DNA of 64,000 bases from Limnanthes douglasii subsp. nivea (GCA_036936605.1 JAUPFV010000005.1:8144345-8208344), one strand, 5' to 3'; positions 33,031-45,567 are shown, numbered from the stretch's first letter. Numbers and translations are program-made. Notes: a model not told the origin generated them from the sequence alone.

Positions 33031-35590
33031 AATTAGTGTTTGTATCATTTAGGAAATGATAAAATATTTGAGCTCTACTAGTTGAACATCCATCGTGATT
33101 GTAAGTATCTAATATGAAGCCTTTTTGGATAATATCTTTGGTGTATTCACAAAAAACAAATATCGCAGTCGAGGCTATTGGTTTTTATTGTGTGATATCT
33201 CTTATATTTGCCACTTTATATCCTTTTTTTACACCAGGTATGTATCCTTTTTTCATATAATAGGCCAACTGTAAAGAAGAGTTTAGAGTTGTTAGAAGGT
33301 TAGATTAAGACCACTATCATATAACAAACATGCATGAATTCTAACCATGCGACTTCTCATATGCAAAAGTATGAAAGTCGACCATGTGATTGCTTTAATA
33401 TTTAACCATGTGATTTTTTTGATATTTAACCATGCTAGTTCTTATATATTAAAACAAACAATTTTTTGAGTTTTTAAACATGCAAGTTATTTGATATGTA
33501 AACTATGCGATTGATTTGATATATAAACCATACGAGTGATTCGATACACAAACCATGCGAGTTGTGGGTATTTAGGTGGTAAATACTTACCAGTGGCTCA
33601 ACCGTTTTTCTCGTGTAGTCTGCTGTGTATTTAATGTTTGGCATGCGTGGGTTATTGTCGTTTCATTTTCCATGTTAACAACCACCAAGGTACAGTTGTT
33701 CATTGTATCATTCTTTATATGGCAAACTGGAAGGAACGCAAGATAAGTTTTGGGCCTCATAGTTTTGAATACTTCGTCAACAATTTTTTACAAATTTCTC
33801 TTCTCGACTAGTGTTTTTGCATTAAGAAAAAATATTACAGATAATTTTGTATCGATAACTAATTTTAGTTACACTTACCATTGCATGTGCATAAATTTCT
33901 ATCGCTTTGTATTTATAATTTTGAACCTTTAAAACCTTCGACTTGTACTTTCCAATCAGTTTCTTTAAGAATCTTATAAATCCAAGCCTCGATAATCTAC
34001 CAAATGGTTTAAGTGGGAAGTGTATAACAAAAGATGAGATATTAGTACAACTCAATAGTGCAATCTTACTCAAATAAACACCATGCAAGATTACAACAAA
34101 ATTAACCATGCTTTTCTTTGAAAAAATAACCATTATATTTATTTGAAAACTAACTATACTATTTCTTTGACAAATTAACCATGATAGACTAGTCCAACCG
34201 AACTAACATGTAACTATACATCTAAATCTATCGTTACAATGGAAAACTTGTATATTTTACCTTAAAGTCGACGTCGTGTTCGTAAGGTAGCGTTATCAGT
34301 TCACTTACACTTACGTTTAGTCTGTAGGAGAACCGTGATAATGGTAAATACCATACTTCTGGATTCTCTTATTATTATTACCTTTATATCTTAAGGAAAT
34401 TGTGGTATTCACTGACCTCAATGATCCGCGTTGGTGTTGTAATATTTTTCCAATTGGGGTAATTAACGTCTTCTTCTTGTGTCTGACCGATTAAATCCTA
34501 ATAAGGCCACACATTATCCTCTTCCACTGATTCTTTGGTGTAGAACTAAAACATAAAGAACTGGGTGTCATGTTACAACCATGAGATTCCAAGCATGTTA
34601 TAACCTTGAGATTTTAAGCATATCACAGTCATGCAAGATTGGAACAACCATGAGATTCCATGCATACTATAACCATGATAATCTAAGTCTATTAGACCAT
34701 GTGAGACGTTAAACCACCTGACAATATATATTCGATGTTTAGAAAGTTCAATCTACTAAAGATTCACTTACAGAATCACGATCGATTACCTAGGATATTA
34801 TATCCTCTACATCATTGTTAGCAGCAACATCTATTAAATTACGAGCAAGTTTATTCTCCGTGATAGAATCCAAACTCCATTACATGACATTATTTGCCTC
34901 AATCTGATCAACTTCGTCAAAAAAAACGGTGTACATTGTATCAATAAATTATCAAAGAATGGTAATTCTAAACATACGATTTTGTCTGATGTATCAGCTG
35001 ATGGTGATGCCTGTCCTTCGTGCTTTTCTGCTGGCTATGGTACTTCTACTACCACTTCTCTTTAGGTGGTTTTTCTGACTTTGTGAAGCCTCATTGTTTG
35101 TGTTTGACTTCCTCTTCAGTTGGCTGTGGGACTTTTATTGCTGCTTCTGGCTGGATGGGTTGTTCTGCTTTTGCTCAGGGTTGTTCTTGTTGTTCGTGCT
35201 GATGAATTGTTGGTGTTGGGCTTCCTCTTCAGCTGGCTATAACAATGCAGCTCATACTCCTATTTAGGTGAGTTGTTCTCCCTTTGTGGAGGCTGGTTCT
35301 TATTGTTGGGGTTCTGCTGCCTCTTTAACTGGTTGTGGGAGTGCAGGTGCTACTTCGATTTGGGTGAGTTTTTCTCATTTTGTTGAGGCTGGTTGCTATT
35401 GTTTGGGTTGATGGTGTTGATGTTGTTGGGCATCTTATTCTTATTGGTGGTGGTGTTGGGATTTTTCTTTTTGGAGTTGATGGTGTTGGGCTTCTTGTTG
35501 GTTCACTTGATCTGCTTCGTTGAATTACTGCATTTTGAGGCTACCGTGTTGGCCATTTTGAGTTATATTATATCTATGTTATTCCTTATA
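33031..35590. other. Decayed MULE interior, no supported gene
   Basis: Besides the CATG clusters, the minus strand at 35000-35590 would encode a low-complexity Pro/Gln/Glu-rich text (for example EVAPALPQPVKEAAEPQQ), interrupted by stops. It may be the repetitive middle of the DUF1985-type gene whose other parts lie at 46343-48425. I could not find a Ulp1 catalytic motif. Confidence 0.4.
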
Positions 35591-35642
35591 TAATAATCAT
35601 GCGACCTCAGTACACTATTAACCATGTGAGTTCTCATATACT

Positions 35643-35972
35643 TGATAAGGAAATAATTCGCTGAGTCCAGTAGCAAAAGTGTTAATTGTAAAAGGGTCAA
35701 CTAAAATAAATCCATTACCGTATTTATTATTTATTAGAGAGAAATATGTAAAGGAAGTAGAATGTAAAGGACTAACCATTAAATATTCAAGGACTACTTA
35801 GGACATAAATGGGGACCACTTTCCCCACTATATAAGGGAGCCCCTTTATTCTTGGGTAGATGGACATTCTTTAATACTTTCTCTAAATACTTTCTCTCTC
35901 TACATTTCTAGCACTAGTCACATCAAGCACGAGATCGAAGATTCCCCTTTCTTGTCATTATTTTACTCATCA
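35643..35972 (+). repeat. Gypsy B 5' LTR
   Basis: TGATAAGGAAATAATTCGC to TTTTACTCATCA. A TATA box (ACTATATAAGG) lies near 35837. It is paired with 45568-45897. Confidence 0.96.
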
Positions 35973-35973
35973 T

Positions 35974-35991
35974 TGGCGCCGTCTGTGGGAA
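35974..35991 (+). promoter_or_regulatory. Gypsy B primer-binding site
   Basis: TGGCGCCGTCTGTGGGAA starts one base after the LTR. The first nine bases are those of the TGGCGCCGT-type plant primer sites usually assigned to aspartate tRNA. The second half differs, so the tRNA is not certain. Confidence 0.85.
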
Positions 35992-36045
35992 AACGTGATA
36001 CCAGAAAGGCGACCGCTTTTTCGAAATCACGATTTTATCTCAACG

Positions 36046-37449
36046 ATGAATAACGAGGCGACTATGGAAGAAGGGATCGGGAGAGTGGTGGCCTGAGCTA
36101 TTTCGCTGTCCGAAGGCGAAGGCCCCTCCGACCATTATCATTATGCACATGGTCGGGACAAGCGATCGACTCTTATCATGACAAGGAGACAATTGATGGA
36201 GGATATCGCGAAGTTGAACACTGAGAAGGAGAGGGCCCTAGACGAGAAAAGAGCTCGTGAAGGAAAATGGAAATAACCGATGATTGATAACTGCAGAGAA
36301 GGCTCTCCGGGATAGGGGCGCCATATCGACGCCCGACCTATTCAAGGTTATCGGGAGTCCCAACGAGACAGGGAGCGGGAAGGAAAAACCAAGCAGTATT
36401 CGAAAGATGATCGAGGCAGTTCCACTGATTTCACTTCGGACGATTCCTCGGGAAGAGAATATCGTCGCAGGGTAAGATGAAATAAACTCGAACGAAAAAA
36501 TAAATCCCGACGCAATAGGGCACAACATTCTGACTCACCTAAGTTCAAGAAAGACAACACTGAAAAAAGAACACCAAACTCTCACGAAAAAGAATAATTG
36601 CTGACAGCTAGTAGAGAAGAATGGGTAGTTTTACCCCAGGTTCAGTGGCAACCGTCAATTAGCCAGACACAAGGGTACAGAGTCAGTAGTCAGTTCATCA
36701 ACTCAGGCAATGAAGGATTATATGGAATTCCTACCGAGGGGCTCGGTGGCGGCGCCTTCGGTTTTGGTTTGAATTGGAGAGCATCGCCGCTGTCAGATGA
36801 GATACTGTCGGGACACCTCCCGAAGAGATTTGATATATCTAAATTAGAGAAATATAATGGCAACCATTTGGAAGTTTTTAAGAACTTCATGTTGAGTTTC
36901 GATAACGATGACAAGTTGTTATGCCGAGATTTTTCAAGGACCTTCAAGGACCGGGCATCTAAGTGGTAAAACCGGTTACCACAGGGTTGCATAAAGAACT
37001 TCGGCATGTTCTGGATGATGTTCCGACAATAATTCGTGGGAAGCAAAAGCTTCCGAGCTAATGGAGAGACAATCGTCAACTGTAAACAAAGGCTGTGAGA
37101 GAGCCTCAGGGATTATACTAGACGCTTTATCGATGCAAAGACCGACCTTGACCATTACGAGGAGAATGTGGAACTAACATCATACCGTTTAGGGCTGCTC
37201 CCAGGACCGATGAAACAAGCGGTCACAAAGAAGCAGTATTTTACTTTTTACGCCATTTTAGCTCAGGTGGAAAAGCCGAAAGAAGTCGGTAGTCATAAAA
37301 CAGAGTGCACAGGCGTCGGTAGTCATAAAACATGACACTCAACTTGCTACGTCCCACAGGCTCAGCCAATCAGCACGATACCGCCAGCTCAGCCCGTATT
37401 AGCCAAACCTCAGACGTCTCAGGTTCAGAGGACTAAACAGACCAATCAG
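36046..37449 (+). pseudogene. Gypsy B gag, N-terminal and capsid part
   Basis: Starts at ATG 36046 (MNNEATMEEGIGRVVA, then TGA at 36094). The capsid text SPLSDEILSGHLPKRFDISK and LEVFKNFMLSFDNDDKLLCR (36780-36930) equals that of element C. Later codons continue in broken frames with several stops. Gag would package the RNA. Confidence 0.82.
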
Positions 37450-38562
37450 GTGGTCACACAACCCATTTCCAACAAATGGATCCGACCTGCCTACGTCACT
37501 GACTTAACTGAATGCGTATCTACTATCTATGAAAAGACTAAAAAGAGCGGGATTTATCGAAGGCCCTTTCCCATCCCAACACCCTGGGAAAGCAAAAATA
37601 ATCGATACTGCAGATACCATGAGGATGTGGGGCACGATACCAAGGACTGTATTTCACTCAAAATGGAAATACAGATGCTGATAGAAAACGAAAGATTACT
37701 CGAGTATGTAAAGAAGAAAGCACAACAGGGTGCAACTTCAAAAGAAATCGTGACAGTACAAAAATCAAAGACAACAATGGAAATTTTCGAAGTAACAGAT
37801 CTTTTTGATGTATCCGTCGAATATCTCGACCTCGATGTCAGTTGTAACATCATCGGGGTCATAGAAGAAGAAGTTATGGAAAGCCGAAAGAAGGTAAGCG
37901 GCCTCTGTCAATATTTTGAATCCTTGAATATCTTTAGTGGTGACTCTATAGCATGGATCACCCATTCTTCCCGGAAACGACATATTGTGAACCTGGAAAC
38001 TCAGTTGGAGGCTCGGACGCCTCCCCATGTGAAAAGAAACCCATCACCAATTTTATATTTTGACGAAGATGACATGAGGGACATAGCCGGTCCCCACGAA
38101 GACGCCGTCGTTATCGGGGTAGCCATTGCGGGAGAAGAAGTCCGTCGTATCCTTGTTGACACCGGAAGTTTGGGAAACATAATCTTCTCGTCTATGTTTG
38201 CCTAGTTTAAGAAACCCCCAATGATTACGCGGTCGGACCGAACTATTGTGGGATTTACAGGTTCTGCCGCAGTGGTAATAGGAGAATTCGAAGGCGTTGT
38301 TCAACTCGGTCGCGGGTCGTTCCAGAAAGAGGTCACCATTATATTTGTCGTGGTAGATGCGCCAGCTTCTCATAACGCGATTTTTGGCCGGTCAGGGCTG
38401 TCGCGGATGCATGCGGTGACGTTTACTGTTCATCAATGTTTAAAGTACGTGGTCGGTAACAATGCGGGGGTAGTAAGAAGCAGCCATAAAACGGCAAAAG
38501 AATGCTACTGGGTAGCTTTAGCACCAAAAGGCGATCAGGAAATGGAGCAAGTTCGGGACTAG
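37450..38562 (+). pseudogene. Gypsy B gag zinc knuckle and protease
   Basis: The knuckle CRYHEDVGHDTKDC (C-x3-H-x4-H-x4-C, Tat type) is at about 37609-37650. The protease has VRRILVDTGSLGNIIFSSMF (38130-38202) with the D-T-G active site intact. A stop at 38203-38205 splits it, and the text continues SDRTIVGFTGSAAVVIGEFE and AIFGRSGLSRMHAV. The frame then reaches TAG at 38560-38562, followed by CAG TTA, and continues into RT in frame. Confidence 0.88.
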
Positions 38563-38568
38563 CAGTTA
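38560..38568 (+). promoter_or_regulatory. Possible leaky stop between protease and RT (element B)
   Basis: TAG-CAG-TTA matches the readthrough consensus TAG-CAR-YYA fully. It is in frame with protease text upstream and RT-side text downstream (Q-L-I-G-L, later DDPREAP). Confidence 0.5.
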
Positions 38569-39483
38569 ATTGGACTTCCATTGGGGTCGTTACCTGTGGA
38601 CGATCCCAGGGAAGCTCCCAGTTTTTTGACTACCGATGAGGATTGTGAGAGATACAATTTTGCCGAAGGGAAAATCTTACAAATCGGAACTAATTTTTCT
38701 TCGGTTTTCAAGGCAAAATTGATTTTACTGCAACAAGAGAATTTTCATTTGTTCGCTTGGATATCCAAACCCGTTTTGGTAAAAAATAAAAATGGCAAGT
38801 GGAGGATGTGCGTAGATTTCACCGACCTCAACCGAGCATGCCCCAAGGACCACTTCCCGATGCCAAGAATCGACCAATTGGTGGATTTAACGTCGGGTAA
38901 CAAACTACTCTCTTTTATGGACACATATGCAGGATATAACTAAATCAAGCTAAACTCAGCAGACCAAGAAAGCACGACGTTCATCACCGGGCGAGGGCTG
39001 TATTGTTATAAGATTATGCCCTTTGGGTTAAAAAACGCAGGAGCAACATATCAGGGGCTGCTAAACAAGGTGTTTTAGAACCAGATTGGGAGGAACATGA
39101 AATTCTATATAGACGACATGCTCGTGAAAAGCGAGACTGACGATGACCATCTTGCCGATTTGGAAGAAACGTTTGGCAGTCTAAGGAACATAAACCTTAA
39201 GCTAAACCCAAAGAAATGTTCTTTTGGAGTACGGTCGGGAAAGTTCCTAGGATTCCTCGTTAGCGAAAGAGGAATCGAAGCAGACCCGATCCAGCTGCAA
39301 GCTCTAGCAAGCATGACCCCGCCAAGGAATTTCAAGGAAGTCCAAATATTAACCGGGCGCCTAGCGGCTCTAAATCGATTCATATCTCGTTCATCTCACA
39401 AATGTGCTCCTTTCTTTCAGGTTCTCAGAAATGCAAAGTCTTTCGATTGGACACCGGCTTGTGATGAGGCTTTTTTGGAATAA
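38563..39483 (+). pseudogene. Gypsy B reverse transcriptase
   Basis: The first part ends with KNKNGKWRMCVDFTDLNRAC and LTSGNKLLSFMDTYAGYN, then TAA at 38941. After broken text with [13 protein letters not shown], the open part at 39097-39483 has the catalytic FYIDDMLVKSETDDDHLADL and KLNPKKCSFGVRSGKFLGFL. About 25-30 residues between the TAG and the RT text are not conserved in length with element C. A second TAG interrupts at about 39076. Confidence 0.92.
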
Positions 39484-40330
39484 AAAATTATTTATCATCC
39501 CCGAATCTCTTAACAAAGCCTCTGAAAGGGGAGGTTCTTTTTCTCTATGTAGCGGTTTCTGATTTTGCAGTAAGTTCGGCTTTGGTCAGCGAGTCGGGAG
39601 TAGTTCCTAAAGCGGTATATTTTGTAATCAAAAGCTTGTTAGATGCAGAGACGAGGTATTTGAAACTGGAGAAGATGGCGTTAGCTTTGGTGACCGCGAC
39701 ACGAAACATGCAGCCATACTTCCAGGCCCATTCGATCATCGTTCGAACATCGTTTCCACTCAAATATGTTCTTCAGTTTCCGGATATGTCGAGACGAATG
39801 TCCAAATGGTCGGTTGAACTAGGCGATTTTGATATCAATTTTGAACCAAAGACGGCCATTAAGGGCCAAACCTTGGCTGATTTTTTAGTCGAATTTCATT
39901 CCAACCGACCCGAAAAAGTAGAGCCGCACGAGGAAGACAAACAAGTTGAATGGATTATCAGAACTAACGGAGGATCGAACGTCATTGGTTGCGGTGCGGG
40001 TTTACATATAACCACTCCTACGGGCATAAGTATGCACCAGGCGATCCGATTTGGTTTTACCACATCTAACAACGAAGCTGAGTACGAGGTTGTCCTAGCC
40101 GGTTTAAGGTTAGCACTCGTGTGCGGGGCCAGTTATATACTCCTCGTCAGTGATTATCAGTTGCTGATAAACTAAGCCTCAGGAGCGTTAGAAGCTAGGA
40201 AGGAGCACCTGGTTCAGTACTTAGCAACGTTGCGTGTGTTAGCCGCATCGTTTGCCAAAGTGACGTATGAACACGTCCCCAGGGCTGAAAACGTGATTGC
40301 AGGTTTCCTTGCGTCGACATCCTGCTCAAG
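39484..40330 (+). pseudogene. Gypsy B RNase H
   Basis: The first RNase H reads ALALVTATRNMQPYFQAHSI, FPLKYVLQFPDMSRRMSKWS and ELGDFDINFEPKTAIKGQTL. The second reads WIIRTNGGSNVIGCGAG, SNNEAEYEVVLAGLRLA and LVSDYQLLIN. The first Asp of the second RNase H (family T-D-G-S) is Asn. A TAA at 40173 ends the open part. The two-RNase-H arrangement is typical of the Tat lineage. Confidence 0.85.
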
Positions 40331-40538
40331 CAGCTACCCTTGGGTAACAGTGTAAGAAAACCCTTCAATTATCAAAAGGACAGAGCTGAACAATCGACCA
40401 GAGATTGCCTGTCAGATATCCTTGGTAACCTTTTTGGACTGGAGAAGTGACATCATAGGTTTCTTGGCGGAAGGATCATTACCGGATAATAGCGCCTTGG
40501 CAAGGAAAGTATGAAATAAGGCTCAGGGATACATTCTT

Positions 40539-41675
40539 TTGGGAGAAATACTTTATAAGAAGTCTTTTAGCAGGCCTTTGCTGAGATGTTTGGGGACGAC
40601 TGAATCACAGATAATCGTGTCTGAATTGCATGATGGGGAGGGCGCCACTCATTGCGGCTATAAAGCACTAATAAGGAGAATTTTTTTTTGTCGGCTTTTA
40701 TCTGTCAACGATAACTCTCGATGCTAAGGATATAGTAAGAACATGCAACACCTGTCAAAGATTCGCGAACACAATCCATATGCCCGCATTATCCCTGGAA
40801 TCAATATCAGAAGGCCTCCCTTTTGACCGGTGGGGGATCGACCTGGTCGGACCACTACCGATGACATCCCGCGCAAGATAAATGATAGTGGTGCCAGTGG
40901 ATTACTTTTCGAAATGGGTAGAAGCCGAGCCCCTATCGGGAACAAAGATTAAAGATATCATCAAGTTCATTTGGTCAAATATCTGTTGCAGATTTGAGGT
41001 TCCACAAAGACTGACGATGGATAACGGACCACATTTTGATAGTAGCGAGATGAAATCCTTTTGTTCGACACACAAGATAAGGCAATGTTTTTCGGCTCCT
41101 TTCCACCCTCAGGCGAACAGACAATTCGAGGTCACAAACCGAACTATTATAGACGGACTAAAAAAGAACCTGGAAGGCAAAGCCGGTAAGTGGCCGGATT
41201 ATCTACAGGAAGTACTATGGGCCTACCGTACCACTCCCCGAACGACGACTCAAGAATCGCCCTACGCCTTGGTCTATGGGATGGATGCCGTCATCCCGCG
41301 GCATCAATTTTCCCATCTTTTAGGATCGGAAGCTATGATGAAAATAGAAACGAGGATGACAGACGACTAGCTCTTGATTTAGTAGAAGAAAAATGAAGCC
41401 GAGCTTAGCTGAATTCCCTACATTATCAGACCTTAATGAGGAGCCGATATGCATCGAAAGTACGCCGACGAGAGTTCAAAGTCGGGTACAAAGTTTTGAG
41501 AAGAGTTTTTCTGCACACCAAGGACAAAAGCCTTGGCAAACTCGCCCCGAATCGGGAAGGCCCATATCGGGTAGTAGAAAGAATCAAGAGCGGGACGTAT
41601 CGATTACAAGACAAGCACGGACGTCTATTAAGACTCGCCTGGAATATTGAGCATCTGAAGATGTATTTGGATTAA
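40539..41675 (+). pseudogene. Gypsy B integrase
   Basis: Zinc-binding text LHDGEGATHCGYKALIRR (about 40626) is followed by VPVDYFSKWVEAEPLSG (first Asp), RLTMDNGPHFD (second Asp) and FHPQANRQFEVTNRTIIDGL (third, Glu), then WAYRTTPRTTTQESPYALVY. The C-terminal part VLRRVFLHTKDKSLGKLAPN to AWNIEHLKMYLD closes pol at about 41675. Frameshifts separate the pieces. Confidence 0.9.
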
Positions 41676-41897
41676 TCTTTTTTAATTTCCTTATAATTAT
41701 TCTCGTTTATGTAAAAACTCTTGGTCGATGATGCACTCTTTCCTACCTCGGTGACGCGAGAAGGTTTTATGAGGCATCCATAGAAACCGATCTTTTTAAT
41801 CTACTCTTTTTGCCTTCAAAAATTTGAAAGAAAGTGTCAAAGGGAAATCCATCAGCTGACGAGCTAATAGACGACTTTTGACGGTCTTAATTGTTTT

Positions 41898-42240
41898 ACA
41901 GAGCCTTAATAGGTTTTTCAGTTTTCAACTGATCTACATTTGTTCCCGACCCTAAGGGAAAATTTTCAATTAAATATTGATCTACAGAGCCTTAATAGGT
42001 TTTTCAGTTTTCAACTAATCTACATTTATTCCCGACCCTAAGGGAAAATTTTCAATTAAAAATTGATCTACAGAACCTTAATAGGTTTTTCAGTTTTCAA
42101 CTAATTTACATTTGTTCCGGACCCTAAGGAAAAAATTTCAATTAAATATTGATCTACGGAACCTTAACTGGTTTTCGGTTTTCAACTGATCAACATTTTT
42201 TCCTATCCCAAAGGGAAATTCTAAATTAAACATCGATCTA
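41898..42240. repeat. 86-bp tandem repeat, four copies, downstream of pol
   Basis: ACAGAGCCTTAATAGGTTTT-like starts at 41898, 41984, 42070 and 42156; a degenerate fifth start is at 42240. Each unit holds CAGTTTTCAACT and CCCGACCCTAAGGG. Such repeats in the 3' part of Tat/Retand-type elements are known. Confidence 0.92.
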
Positions 42241-42399
42241 CAGAAGCGTAAAGGCGAATAAATCGAAGACAACGGGAAAAACTTAAACGAAATTTAAAAG
42301 TAATCGAATCAAGTACAAATTGGAAAGGGTTTATTCACCTTACTGGTTACAACATAGAACCGCAAAAAAACTGCGACACTTGGGAAAATACAAGAAATT

Positions 42400-44888
42400 T
42401 TAGACGTCTTCATTTTCAGGGTCAGTCTCTGTAGCATCTGATTCTTCATCTTCACAGACTACTCCGGATGGACGGTCTGCTTCGGGAACATATAACACAC
42501 TGACCCAAGAGCAAGGTCGAGGAAACGGTTATGTAGGCTTAAGACATAAGCAGATTTAGCTTCGACGGCTTCTTTCTCCATCCACTTCTGACATTTTGCA
42601 GCAAAAATGCCATTGGCGGCTCGGAGGTCAGCAATTTCCTTTGTCTTCTTTGCTACAAAGTGACGGAAAAAGCGGTTTTGGAATTTTGCTGCTGCCAACT
42701 GCCGAGCTTGATCATCACGGTCCTTTTTGACCCGCGCCAGGGTTTTCTCAACTTTTGACGCTCTTTCCTCAGCCTTTTAACCCTTTCTTCTAGGATCTTC
42801 TTTCCCGTATCTCCACTTTCAAGTTCATTCTCTATCACGATTATTTTCTCCTTAGTATCCGTCAACTTTTGATTTTGCTCCCCTACGCGTCTCTAATTCA
42901 TCACCAGTGGCATAATCATGCTATACAAGGATAAGGATAGCACATCATTGGCTCATAAAGCGAAAGTATGAGGACTTCCGGGAACTGACAAGACGGGCAG
43001 CTTGGTGCCACTTGACGAAGCCCCATCCGCTTTCGCTACTCCAGAAGGACCTACATTCTTACCCCCGACCTCATCATCATCAGGAATCACAACGACCGCG
43101 GCATTCTCGGCCGACGTAGCTGTAAGAGCAATAATATCCCCACCCTTAACCCCTTCATAGTGCTCAAACAGCGTCGGGATAGTCGCATTTTCTGCAAGTG
43201 CGGAAGCATCGGCAGTTCCAACCTCCGTTTTCTTCTTCACACGCTTCGGTTTCTTGGCTTCATCACCATCAGCCACAGACTTCTTTCTCTTCTTCTTCAA
43301 CTCTTCAGGACGGTCAACCTCCTTAGCCTCGACGGCAATGGCTGCCTCTTGTCCAACAGCATTAGCCTCTACCTTTTCTGCGTTCGCCGGCTCCACATTA
43401 TCATTAGATCTTGCGCGTTTGTTAGGCGCTTTGTTGCGTTTGGGAAGGAACAAATGCGCATCGGGTACATCCGTCTTAGCAACCAAATCCACCAAGCTAT
43501 GTGGTTGGCGTAACTTCTCCAACGTAAGTAGCTCTTTAGAGCAACGCCAGAGGTTTCTCATTATGAGGTTCGTGTTCTTGAAGCATCGATGGAATGGCCG
43601 ACCCCAATTTTTTCCGGGCAAAGTCCTTTAGAATTTGGAATGTTATTTTGGCATCTTCAAAATAATCCCTCTTCAACCCTTGGATAAATACCTTGGACGT
43701 CTGCAGCAACTGCCTCGGGTTCTCCTTGGTATATAGACAACCGTTCTCCCATCAGCCACTAATGAAGACAAACCGATGCTTCCACGACTTGTCACCCTCG
43801 TGAAAGTCATTCACGATCTTCCAAGTATTTGCCAATGAAGAATAGAAGAAAGGCGATTTGGGCGATTTTGAAAGCCCGGACATAGCAACGTATTCTTCCA
43901 TCGACATAGCCCGTACTTTGACACACTTCGGGATTCCCCACCAGATCAGAAGATCCGACTGTTCTGCAGCCGAGAAGTACATATATTTGCTCTCGAAAAG
44001 GGCAATGACGTTGTCCCGATACAAAGATCGATGGTAAGTGGTGGTTATAACAGCCTATATCTCTAGAGGAAGAGGCTCTTCAGAAGGAGCGACGACACCA
44101 TTGCTTACGAAAACAACACCTTTCCTTGCTTCGTCCGCTCTTACGGGACTATTCCCCGAGCCGACTAAGTTAGTCGCCTCTGGCTCGTTGATGGTGTCAG
44201 TTGGAATAGCCTCGATACAATTAGGATCGGTTTCCTCTGGAATCTGAGAACCGGCCACTTTCGGGTCAACTAGTTGGGGAGAAGGTTTTACGAAACTAGA
44301 ACTACTACCGGTGGAGATATGTTTTGATCTACTTTCTTGCAACTTGCGCGCACGTTCCATTTCTAGCGTCTAACGTTCGAAAGGAGTAGCAGCGGTATTG
44401 ATGCCCGTACAAAATCCGCCGATAGTAGGGGTTAATTGCACCAATTCAAGTGAGATGCCTCCCACCAGCGAAGAAGAGGCGCTTGAGTCTCTCATTGTAA
44501 GGAATCTAGGTTTACTGTGGCACTTGGGAAGAAGAGGAGGGGGTAAGTTTTCAGCTGCGTTTACTGACGAGAGCGTCGGGTGATCAGGTGGATTGACAGG
44601 GGAACTCGGAGAACTACTACTGGAAGGGATGACGATTGCTTTGGGGATTTGAGCAACATCCGGTTCGGGTACTATAAACGATTCCGCAGGCACGGGAGTT
44701 GGCAGGATAGGATCATGGGGAAGAAGCACGGGTGTGAAGGGTTTTGTATCGGAACCCCAAATCAGTCCAGCGGCTCGATATTCGTCAGCTCGGTCACTAA
44801 TGCTAGCCCAATCAATAAATCCAAACACGGACTCAGGTTTCTTTTTCTGTTTCTGGTTAAGCTTCGGGTTTTTCTTTTTCACAAACAC
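42400..44888 (-). pseudogene. Gypsy B antisense ORF region, broken
   Basis: A minus-strand gene-like region starting MFVKKKNPKLNQKQKKK (44888) with a Ser/Pro-rich part, then DNVIALFESKYMYFSAAEQ and KSWKHRFVFISG (about 43760), then a Lys/Glu-rich part with RPEELKKKRKKSVADGDEAK, and a coiled-coil-like end to about 42459. The block KHRFVFISG-x-WENG is shared with element C (SQFLFVSGAWENG). It corresponds to the putative gypsy-type antisense protein of Tat elements. Its function is unknown, and the frames are broken at 44360, 44040, 43745 and elsewhere. Confidence 0.75.
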
Positions 44889-45567
44889 TGGCTTCTCTCT
44901 CTAGAATGGTTAAGGGGGAATCTCTATCTCTTTAGGATTTCTCTGAGGGAGCGACTTGTGACGAATGAAGTATTTATAGGAAACAATATGCCTTAACCGT
45001 TTAACGCATGGGGAAGTCCAAACGACGAAAAGCCGTAGGAAGTCGAAGAGCCTCCTAGAGGGATGTGCAGATGAGCACGCTTCGAATAAAAGAACGATAC
45101 GTGTAAGCTAAAACCAACTATGCACGAAATAGGTAATCATCAAGCTAGTACCATAGGCCTGCGCCGACGTTAGAACTCGAATGTTCTCTGAATAAGCTCC
45201 ACGTGTCCACTAACGCGAAGAACTGAAGCAGGCGACTCTCCAAGAAGGCTTAACGACCCGGTTGAGCCTATGGCCAATTTACTAGCTAGATTTTTAATAA
45301 GCTCATCACCACATGTCGGGTGACAGGGGATAATAAGGATCACCTCCCGAGGTGTTAAGAGACATGAGAAGGGTCGGTTTTAGCTGTGACCGGTTGGTCA
45401 GGTGTTGGGCAATATAACCTTTCCCGAAGCTTTAGGAAACGTGATCCCGAGGCACTTGGCCATAACGCTCACAAAACCCTAAGCTCGAGGTGAATTTTGA
45501 CAGTGGATGTTTTCTCGAATTACTCATGAGTCTTCATCCCCGATGCTCTTGAAGACTGTAGGGCTAC
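44889..45567. other. Gypsy B 3' untranslated part
   Basis: Between the antisense ORF start and the 3' LTR. GC is higher than in the host DNA. The stretch before the LTR (GAAGACTGTAGGGCTAC) is at most a weak polypurine tract. No reading frame is supported. Confidence 0.6.

Larger units (their letters stand above)
30760..35642. repeat. Dispersed CATG-centred repeats, left block
   Basis: AACCATGCGAGTT-like units, usually followed by TTTGATAT or TGTATATT, recur in clusters at about 30770-30920, 32100-32490 (inside the mudrA intron), 33327-33560, 34077-34190, 34577-34710 and 35598-35640. Spacing is about 25-40 bp within clusters. The CATG core is kept while flanks drift (ATGCGA, ATGCTA, ATGTGA). 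The clusters lie between and inside the MULE-type genes. Confidence 0.8.

Noticed and set aside
33580..34140. Ulp1 protease catalytic domain on the minus strand
   Set aside because: No HW or GDCG-type catalytic motif could be found; only vague resemblance.
35020..35593. Cys/Leu-rich plus-strand open frames
   Set aside because: Low-complexity text; the opposite strand gives a Pro/Gln-rich text more consistent with the neighbouring DUF1985-type gene.
36238..38373. Several minus-strand open frames in element B
   Set aside because: They mirror gag and protease codons on the plus strand and show no domain.
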